The notes under the pieces are model-generated. The model searched no databases, had not been told where the DNA came from, and saw nothing but the letters and a program-made list of their open reading frames with translations. A DNA stretch of 44,668 nucleotides from Candidatus Parabeggiatoa sp. nov. 1. GTDB taxonomy: Bacteria; Pseudomonadota; Gammaproteobacteria; Beggiatoales; Beggiatoaceae. The DNA is taken from assembly GCA_003646175.1 (NCBI GenBank), contig QNER01000002.1, positions 1 through 44,668 on the forward strand. The letters are read 5' to 3'. Below are positions 37,368 to 44,668 of this stretch, one piece after another. The stretch's first letter is position 1; every line of letters starts with the position of its first letter. Made by a program: the position numbers and the translations under genes.

Positions 37368-40300
37368 TTAGTGTACTTTTTCTAGTTCTTTGAGCAATAA
37401 GTCTTCGGCTTCGGCTTCTGACATTTGGTCCAATTCTGTTAAGTTTAAATCCTGATTTTCTGAGGTTTCCACGTTATCGGCTGACGATAAATCTAGAACT
37501 TCTTGAAGCAAATAATCAACGAGTGATTCAAGCGTTGGGTAGTCAAACACCAGCGTGGCGCGAAGGGGCTGTCCCAAGCTGGCTTTGAGACGATTTCTCA
37601 AATCAACCGCCATGAGGGAGTCTATCCCTAAGTCAAATAGCCTTTGACGAGGCTGTATTTGTTCTGGCGCACTCAATTCTAACACGCGGACAATTTCGGC
37701 GCGAATAGACGTCATCAGGATATCCCGACGTGCGGAGGCGGGGGCATCCTCTAATTGCTTCAACAACGCCGCTGGTGCTTGTGGTTCATTTGACGGCTGA
37801 ACACTTCTCGTTATAGCTTCAAAAAACGGTGATGTCGCTTCCTCCCAAAATTGCTGTAAGAATTTCGACCAGTTAATGGGTAGTACCCCAACTTGGGCAA
37901 CGTCTTGAGCCGCCAGCAATTCTCCCAATACCTGCAATCCATCTTCTGGGGCTATGCTACTCAAACCTTGCTCGGCAATACGACGTTGATTACGGCTTTC
38001 CAAATCAGCCGCCATGCCGGCCTCAGCCCATGGCCCCCAGTTGATGCTCAATCCAGGCAGACCCAGAGCTAGTCGATGATGGGCCAGTGCGTCCATAAAG
38101 GCATTGGCGGCCACATAATTACCCTGAGCCGGTGAGCCCAGTAACGAAACCACTGAGGAAAAACAAACAAAAAAGTCCAGCGGCATATCTTGGGTCAAAA
38201 TATGCAAATTCCAAGTCCCTGCCACTTTTGGGGCCATGACTTGGCTAAAACGCGCCCAAGTTTGTTGTTGCAGTACTCCATCATCCAAAACACCGGCCGT
38301 ATGAACAATACCCCGTAGTGGTGGCATTGATTTCTTAATAGTATCCAGTATGCGCTCAACATCCTCTTGATGAGAGACATCTGCTTTGACAACTAAAACC
38401 TGAACGTCTGCGAGTTCTAATTGATTAAGTGTTGCTTTAACTTCCTCTGATGCGCCACGACGACCGGTTAGAACAAGGTGCTTGGCACCCTGCGCTACTA
38501 GCCAGTGAACGACTTTAAGTCCCAGTGCTCCCAAACCACCAGTAACGAGATAACTACAATCCGGCTGTATTTTAATTTCACGCTGGAGTCCAATGTTTGC
38601 CTTGGATAACCTTGGCACATAACGTTCACCCTGACGCCATGCGATCTGATCTTCTTTATTATCTGGAGACACTATCTCTTCAAACAAAGCTCTAATATCA
38701 TTGGTATCAGCATCAGAATCGATATCCAAGCGCACACACTGGAGTTCAGGATGTTCCAGAGCGATCACCTTGCCTAATCCCCACAACGGAGATTGTTGTA
38801 TTTGTAAAGGAGCCGCGCTTACCGGCTGACTGCCTTGGGTGACTAACCACAGACGGGGAAAACTGTCCGCTTGGGCGAGGGATTGAACTAAATGCAATAC
38901 GCTGCCGCAGCCAAGCACTTGTGCCTCTTGTAAAGCGGTCAGCGTGGCATATGTTTCTTCCACCCCCTTTGTATCATTAAGGCTCCAGAGGTGGACTATT
39001 CCTCGGTAAGACACTTCTTGCAACAGACGCTGGAAATCACGCGGCTCAGCCGGGTTGATCTGGTAATGCGCCTCATCAGGCCTCGCATAAGTGGAACCGA
39101 CCGAAACCCGTACACAACGCTCACCCTGCGCTTCTAAAAGTTCGGATAGCTTAACCCCTATACCCTCTTTATCGGCAAAAATCAACCAATTACCCGGCTT
39201 TTCTTGGGGCACTGGTTGAGAGTCACGTACCTTGGGCAGCCAAGCAATGTCATGTAGCCAATGACTAAAATCAGTTTTTAGAGTACGTAGCAAGGCTTCA
39301 GGACTGGCCTTTCGACCCTCCATACCAATGAACTCAGCAATTATTTTATTGTCATTTTCAAAGAGTTGTATATCTCCAATCAGTTTGCCGTCCGTATCCG
39401 GTTGTAAAGAAGCATAAGCATATAATTGATGACTGCTGGGACGCTGATAAAAATGGATTTGTTCTATACTGAAGGGAATAAAGGTATTTTCTACCCCAAT
39501 ATCCATAGTCATTGTCAACAAGCCAAAACAGGAGTCAATTAACCCCGGGTGCAGTTGATAGTTATCAATTATACCCTTAGCGGCTAAACTTTCCGGCAAC
39601 TTTATTTTAGCAATCGCCTCTTTATTGCCTTGCTGGATTGACTCAAGCCATTTATAGCCCGGTCCTAGTTGAATTTGGCGTTGCTGCTGGATATGGTAAA
39701 GTTCCGTGGCGTTTATTTCCTGTTGACATCGCGCCCCGACTTCTTGCAGATTGATAACGGGTAATTGGTAATTGGTAGTTGATAATGATGCTGGTATCAT
39801 TCTGCCGGTTGCATGGGTTGTCCACGCATGGTTATTATCCTTTTCAAAGCTGATAAGTTTAAAAGAGGCTTCCTTCCCATTTTCAGGGTTAATCGCCAAC
39901 TGGACAACACGTTCTCCGTCATCTTCAATAGCCAGTGCCTGTGGAAATAGTATATCTTCCAACACACAACCACCGGTTCCAAAAGTCAGTTCACAGGCCC
40001 CCAATAGCAGAGAAATATGAGTGGCTCCCGATACCACAAGTTTACCAAAAATGCGGTGTTCTTCCAGAAATGGCATGGAATCACGGCTAAACAACGATTC
40101 AAACAAGGTTTCCTTAAGGAGTGGCGTTTGCAACTTTTGGCCTAGCAGAGGATGAAGTCCGCCGAGATTACTCCCAGAAAATGCCAGCCCTCGACTATTT
40201 TTCGCAAAATGGGTTTCCATCCAATAACGCTGGCGTTGAAATGGATAAGTCGGCAACACCACTTTGCGACGTGAATAACCTTGGTCAAAACTTGACCAAT

Positions 40301-42986
40301 CTACCGACACACCTTGCACGTACAATGTGGCTAAACTTTGGAGTAACTGTTGCCATTCTTCTTGGCCGGGGCGTAAACTGGGTAGCCAAACACCTTCCAC
40401 ATCATCTGATAAACACTGACGACCCATACCCAGCAAATTATGTTTTGGCCCTATCTCTACAAACACATTAATCCCTTGTTGCTGAAGCGTCTCCATACTC
40501 GCCGCAAATTTCACCGGTTGGCGTATATGACGACACCAATACTCAGCCGAGGTCATCTCATCCGTGACAAATCCACCGGTGAGATTAGAAATAATGCTTA
40601 GTTTTGGAGTTGCATAAGTCACTTTTTGCGCAATCCCTTCAAACTCAGCCAACATTGGCTCCATCAATGGAGAGTGGAAAGCGTGGGAAACCTGCAACTT
40701 TTTAGTTTTGATGCCTTGGGACTGCAAAGCTGTTACTATCGTTTGTACCGTATCGCCTTCTCCAGAGAACACGATGCTTTTGGGGCCATTGATCGCCGCA
40801 ATAGAAACTGTTTGCGTATAGGGTTCAATTGCCGTCCTAACCTGCTCTTCATCCGCTAGCACAGATACCATTTCACCACCACGAGGCAATGCTTGCATCA
40901 AACGAGCACGCTCGGTAATCAGCTTGAGGCCATCTTCCAAGCTAAAAACACCCGCAATACAGGCTGCAACATACTCCCCGACACTATGACCCATAACAAC
41001 AGTGGGTTCAATACCCCACGATTGCCATAATTTAGCAAGTGCATATTCTAGTGCAAAGAGGGCCGGTTGCGTGTAGGCAGTTTCATCCAATTTTGAATTT
41101 TTAATTTCTGATTTTGGATTGTCTTTTGGATAAAGTACCTCAAGCAATGGCTGTTTCAGATAATCGCGTAAAATTTCATGACAATGGTCAATGGTTTTCC
41201 GAAAAGTAGGCTGTGTTTCGTAGAGTTGCTCTCCCATACCAACATATTGAGAACCTTGCCCTGTAAATAAAAAAGCTATTTTATTGGCATTCTGATGGTC
41301 TGTATTTTTGCTTTTATAAACACTATTATCGGTATTATCACTAATATTTTTAGATAATTTATTCTTAATTTCTTCTGTTGATTTTCCGACAACGGCTAAC
41401 CGATGTTCAAAATGACACCGTCCAACATTGGCGGTATAACAAATATTCGCTACCTCATCTGTCTCGTTTTGTGATAAATAATCAACATAGCGAGTAACCA
41501 ATTCCGTCAAGGCATTTTCATGCTTAGCTGATAAAGTCAATAGATGAGTGGGTCTTTCTCTTTCTGACTTTTGGTATGGAGCAACCGGAGGCGATTCAGC
41601 AACAATAACGTGGGCATTAGTTCCACCGAATCCAAAGGAATTGATACCGGCAACACGGGGCTTCTCTGAGCGTGACCATGTTGTTAGTTGTGTCGGTATC
41701 TTAACAGGTAACTCGTCCCAATTAATATAGGGATTGGGCTGATTAAAGTGTATATTGGGAGGTATAACCTCATGTTGCAATGAGAGAATCACTTTAAGAA
41801 GTCCAGCTAAACCGGCTACCGGTTCCGTATGGCCTATGTTAGTCTTGACGCTACCAATCAGCAGAGGAGAATTGAAAGTATGCTTGGCCTTTATGACTTC
41901 GCCAATGGCTTCCATTTCAATGGGATCACCAAGTGGAGTGCCCGTACCATGTGCTTCTATATAACCGAGGCTGGCGGCATCAAGACCTGCGTTTTTCAGT
42001 GCTTCATGTATGACTTTTTGTTGAGCAATACCGTTAGGAGCCGTCAAACCATTGCTTTTTCCATCTTGATTCACGGCGGTGCCTTTGACTAGAGCGAGAA
42101 TATTATCACCTTCATCAAGGGCATCCGATAAACGTTTTAGGATCACCATGCTACAGCCTTCACTTCTCACGTAGCCATCTGCTGTCGCATCAAAACTCTT
42201 ACTGCTGCCTTGGGGAGAAATGGCTTGTAGCTTAGAGAAACAAACATGTGACGAAGGGGTCAGGATTAAATTGACACCCCCTACCAGTGCTACCTCGGAT
42301 TCTCTTGAACGTAAACTTTGGCACGCCAAATGAAGTGCTACCAATGATGAAGAACACGCTGTATCAATTGGCATGTTGGGGCCTTGTAGGCCATAAGCAT
42401 AAGAAATACGACCTGATGCCGTACTAAATGTACTTCCCGTTATAGAGTAAGCATTTATCTTTTCAAAAACACATGATCTTCGATGTGCTTCGGTATAATC
42501 ATCACCTGAAATCCCCAAAAAAACGCCCGTTTGACTTTTCTCCAACTTGGTAACATCTATACCCGCATTTTCCAGTGCCTCCCAACTGACTTCCAACAAC
42601 AAACGTTGTTGCGGATCTAAGCTATGTGCTTCTTTTGGTGCAATTTTAAAAAAGGCGGCATCAAAGTCATAGACCGGAATATCAAGAAATCCCGCTTTAG
42701 TCGTGTACATTTTACCCGGCACCTCTGGATCTGGATCATAATAACTATCCCAATCTCCACGACTGGCTGGTACTTCAGTAATGGTGTCAATTCCATTTTT
42801 TAAAATTTCCCAATACTGTGCTGGGCTATTAGCACCGCCCGGAAAACGGCACGCCATTCCAATAATTGCTATAGGCTCATGGTGTGCAGCCTCTAATTGA
42901 GAGACTTTATCTTGGGCCTTTTTAAGGGCGATATAAAGTTTTTTTAAGGTTTCTGTTTCTGCCATTTTTCCGTTATCAGTTATCAA
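37368..42986 (-). CDS. Type I PKS: KS-AT(malonyl)-DH-KR-ACP
   Basis: KS DTACSSS, EAHGTGTPLGD, NIGHTEPVAG; AT GHSVGE, SHAFHS; DH HRIFGKLVVSGATH and HPGLIDSCF; KR VTGGLGALG, LDD, NYVAAN; ACP LGIDSLMAVDL. The 42986 start is TTG; the ATG at 42965 (MAETETLKK) is likelier. Confidence 0.94.
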   Translation of the reverse strand: MITDNGKMAETETLKKLYIALKKAQDKVSQLEAAHHEPIAIIGMACRFPGGANSPAQYWEILKNGIDTITEVPASRGDWDSYYDPDPEVPGKMYTTKAGFLDIPVYDFDAAFFKIAPKEAHSLDPQQRLLLEVSWEALENAGIDVTKLEKSQTGVFLGISGDDYTEAHRRSCVFEKINAYSITGSTFSTASGRISYAYGLQGPNMPIDTACSSSLVALHLACQSLRSRESEVALVGGVNLILTPSSHVCFSKLQAISPQGSSKSFDATADGYVRSEGCSMVILKRLSDALDEGDNILALVKGTAVNQDGKSNGLTAPNGIAQQKVIHEALKNAGLDAASLGYIEAHGTGTPLGDPIEMEAIGEVIKAKHTFNSPLLIGSVKTNIGHTEPVAGLAGLLKVILSLQHEVIPPNIHFNQPNPYINWDELPVKIPTQLTTWSRSEKPRVAGINSFGFGGTNAHVIVAESPPVAPYQKSERERPTHLLTLSAKHENALTELVTRYVDYLSQNETDEVANICYTANVGRCHFEHRLAVVGKSTEEIKNKLSKNISDNTDNSVYKSKNTDHQNANKIAFLFTGQGSQYVGMGEQLYETQPTFRKTIDHCHEILRDYLKQPLLEVLYPKDNPKSEIKNSKLDETAYTQPALFALEYALAKLWQSWGIEPTVVMGHSVGEYVAACIAGVFSLEDGLKLITERARLMQALPRGGEMVSVLADEEQVRTAIEPYTQTVSIAAINGPKSIVFSGEGDTVQTIVTALQSQGIKTKKLQVSHAFHSPLMEPMLAEFEGIAQKVTYATPKLSIISNLTGGFVTDEMTSAEYWCRHIRQPVKFAASMETLQQQGINVFVEIGPKHNLLGMGRQCLSDDVEGVWLPSLRPGQEEWQQLLQSLATLYVQGVSVDWSSFDQGYSRRKVVLPTYPFQRQRYWMETHFAKNSRGLAFSGSNLGGLHPLLGQKLQTPLLKETLFESLFSRDSMPFLEEHRIFGKLVVSGATHISLLLGACELTFGTGGCVLEDILFPQALAIEDDGERVVQLAINPENGKEASFKLISFEKDNNHAWTTHATGRMIPASLSTTNYQLPVINLQEVGARCQQEINATELYHIQQQRQIQLGPGYKWLESIQQGNKEAIAKIKLPESLAAKGIIDNYQLHPGLIDSCFGLLTMTMDIGVENTFIPFSIEQIHFYQRPSSHQLYAYASLQPDTDGKLIGDIQLFENDNKIIAEFIGMEGRKASPEALLRTLKTDFSHWLHDIAWLPKVRDSQPVPQEKPGNWLIFADKEGIGVKLSELLEAQGERCVRVSVGSTYARPDEAHYQINPAEPRDFQRLLQEVSYRGIVHLWSLNDTKGVEETYATLTALQEAQVLGCGSVLHLVQSLAQADSFPRLWLVTQGSQPVSAAPLQIQQSPLWGLGKVIALEHPELQCVRLDIDSDADTNDIRALFEEIVSPDNKEDQIAWRQGERYVPRLSKANIGLQREIKIQPDCSYLVTGGLGALGLKVVHWLVAQGAKHLVLTGRRGASEEVKATLNQLELADVQVLVVKADVSHQEDVERILDTIKKSMPPLRGIVHTAGVLDDGVLQQQTWARFSQVMAPKVAGTWNLHILTQDMPLDFFVCFSSVVSLLGSPAQGNYVAANAFMDALAHHRLALGLPGLSINWGPWAEAGMAADLESRNQRRIAEQGLSSIAPEDGLQVLGELLAAQDVAQVGVLPINWSKFLQQFWEEATSPFFEAITRSVQPSNEPQAPAALLKQLEDAPASARRDILMTSIRAEIVRVLELSAPEQIQPRQRLFDLGIDSLMAVDLRNRLKASLGQPLRATLVFDYPTLESLVDYLLQEVLDLSSADNVETSENQDLNLTELDQMSEAEAEDLLLKELEKVH

Positions 42987-43015
42987 TAATGGGAAATTTT
43001 CACTTTTTAAAGTAC

Positions 43016-43108
43016 TTTGGCATAGGGCATAAATATTTTTTTTAATCGGGTGATTGAACTCCCAAGCATCAGTGTTGGAAAAACCAAGGCTGATGCTTTG
43101 TATGCCAA
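43016..43108. promoter_or_regulatory. Nested hairpin in the methyltransferase-PKS intergenic region (possible cis-regulatory or MITE-like structure)
   Basis: AAGCATCAG (43064-43072)...CTGATGCTT (43090-43098) with inner TTGG-AAAAA-CCAA, enclosed by TTTGGCATA / TATGCCAAA. Confidence 0.5.
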
Positions 43109-43280
43109 ATACCCTAAATTATTGTTGTAAAAAATTTCCGTGAGGGTTCGTGCTTTTTTAATGTAATGTATAAAACGAGATGTTATCAGTTCTCGGAATC
43201 AGTTATCAATAACCTTAGTGTTGAGTCGTCCAATGCCAACGGATTCATATGAAAAACTATCGTTTGGCATTCCTAAGTAG

Positions 43281-44246
43281 TCATATTTTATCTGGTTTAT
43301 GCGCTACTACGGTCGGGAATATATGAGCATCATCGTATATAAATTCAATCTCACAAAATCCAACCGTTTGCAGTTGCGACAACGTCGTTTTTGAAGTTCT
43401 AAAACATTGCCATTTAGCGTCTAACACATCATAAAAAACGATTTTTTGTAGCAACAAAGCCTCTTGATCGATACGAGTCATATCCCATTCAGAATTTGGG
43501 TCAAGCACTGGTGGAGGAGTTGAAAAGCTCGTTACCAAAACACCGCCCGGGGCCAAAACTTTGAAAAACTGACGATACAACTCTGTCACTTTTACATCAT
43601 CATGTTCATATACATTTAAGCCGTTGCTGGTCAATAGGGTAAAACGATCTTGAAAAGGTAGATTCCAAGCATCTGTTTTAAAAAATCCAACGTTATCAGA
43701 TAATCCCAATTCTTCGGCCAGTTGTTTGGCATCCTCTAATGCTTTGGGATCAATATCGATGCCTACCAAACGAAAATTTTCTACACCCGTAAAATCAAGG
43801 CTCAATAAATCTCTCATTAAACCGCATGGTAAAGAGGCAAGAATGCTTCCATCCTTCACATGTTTATGAATAACCTGACCAAAATGGACAAATCTTTGCT
43901 GTGTGGCAAGCACTAATGGAAACTTATCAAAAGCTAATTTCTCAAATTCGGTAAAAGGGCGACCTTGTGGATCTAAGCCAGTCATTCGTCCCTTAGACGG
44001 ATAATAATAAACCATATAATCCGCCCAATAACCATCCAACCCTCTGTTTTGTAACAAAAAACATCCAAACGGAAAACCTGCCAATTCATCTACAATCTGT
44101 AATTGCCTTTCAACGGTCACATGAGGCTTATCACCGGCCTTCTGAATTTTTGCTTTAATACGCTCTATGGTTTGTTCAATCGTTTCTTCTTGAGAACCAT
44201 GAGATAGAATGTGTGGTTCATTGACATTTTGAAATTGTGTCGTCAT
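43281..44246 (-). CDS. Class I SAM-dependent methyltransferase-like protein
   Basis: ILASLPCGLMRDLL (motif I-like), LVGIDIDPKALEDA (acidic post-I), FFKTDAWNLPF, VLAPGGVLVTSFSTPP. Confidence 0.75.
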   Translation of the reverse strand: MTTQFQNVNEPHILSHGSQEETIEQTIERIKAKIQKAGDKPHVTVERQLQIVDELAGFPFGCFLLQNRGLDGYWADYMVYYYPSKGRMTGLDPQGRPFTEFEKLAFDKFPLVLATQQRFVHFGQVIHKHVKDGSILASLPCGLMRDLLSLDFTGVENFRLVGIDIDPKALEDAKQLAEELGLSDNVGFFKTDAWNLPFQDRFTLLTSNGLNVYEHDDVKVTELYRQFFKVLAPGGVLVTSFSTPPPVLDPNSEWDMTRIDQEALLLQKIVFYDVLDAKWQCFRTSKTTLSQLQTVGFCEIEFIYDDAHIFPTVVAHKPDKI

Positions 44247-44668
44247 TTATTTATTTTATTTGCCTGTTACTGTCTGTCATTTTTGCAGAAAAGAAACATA
44301 AGCGAGACAATGTGGTCACTTCATCTAGCCAAAAAAGTTTCCCACTAATAATAGGAGTGCAAAAGTTTGTGCAGCATCATGCGCTCACGCTTGGACTGAT
44401 TATTAGCAAAACCGTAGTTAGTCCTGTTCCTAAAAATCGACTCAAAACTATGAATATGTGATTCGCGGACTAAAGATAACCCTAATCGATTGCAACTAGA
44501 GTCCTGGTTGAGCAGTCCCAACCGTTGGCACTCAATCCGATTGACGTCGTTTCGTGCAACCAAGTATTGTCATTTTTTCCGGCAGTCCGCTTGGGTCAAA
44601 TTTCAACCCCAAAGCGAGGCTTGAGACTGAAATTTACCAACCGTCAAAATCAATACCCAGTACGAGAA

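Noticed and set aside
42965-42986. Start of PKS1 at 42986
   Set aside because: The codon is TTG and the extra residues MITDNGK fall in repeat-like DNA (TTGATAACTGATAAC); ATG at 42965 is preferred.
44345-44563. 72-aa minus-strand ORF upstream of the methyltransferase
   Set aside because: No recognisable family motif or ribosome-binding site; possible remnant but not supportable.

Overview
The window is dominated by one minus-strand hybrid type I PKS/NRPS biosynthetic gene cluster, about 44 kb and read right to left. Gene order in transcription direction: (1) stand-alone SAM methyltransferase (44246-43281); (2) PKS KS-AT-DH-KR-ACP (42986-37368); (3) SbnA-like and SbnB-like L-2,3-diaminopropionate (Dap) biosynthesis pair (36981-34964, overlapping ATGA); (4) PKS KS-AT-KR-ACP (34232-29256); (5) PKS KS-AT0-AT, with a degenerate first AT, a second intact AT and no ACP (29250-24844); (6) ACP-aminotransferase-C-A-PCP (24662-19020); (7) three-module NRPS C-A-PCP x3 (19023-9121); (8) C-A-PCP-KS-AT-KR-ACP-TE (9142-257). 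A partial NAD(P)-binding hydroxyacyl-CoA dehydrogenase-like gene starts at the left edge. Hand-read A-domain codes are DIWEMTADDK (acidic pocket, candidate Dap), DLFNNALTYK (Ala), DIWEMTADDK (candidate Dap), DFWNIGMVHK (Thr) and DALWLGGTFK (Val-like). The inferred scaffold is a beta-amino polyketide acyl chain-[Dap?]-Ala-[Dap?]-Thr-Val, with Val extended by a reduced malonate to a statine-like C-terminus and released by a thioesterase. I cannot match this to a known product from memory, but no database was searched. The most unusual signals are the dead AT followed by a second AT, the module split across two genes inside the post-AT linker, an HHxxxDD condensation motif, a tandemly duplicated N-terminal docking segment, near-identical A-domain blocks suggesting gene conversion, and several palindromic MITE-like elements in intergenic DNA, two of them abutting stop codons. 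Domain boundaries are estimates read by eye.
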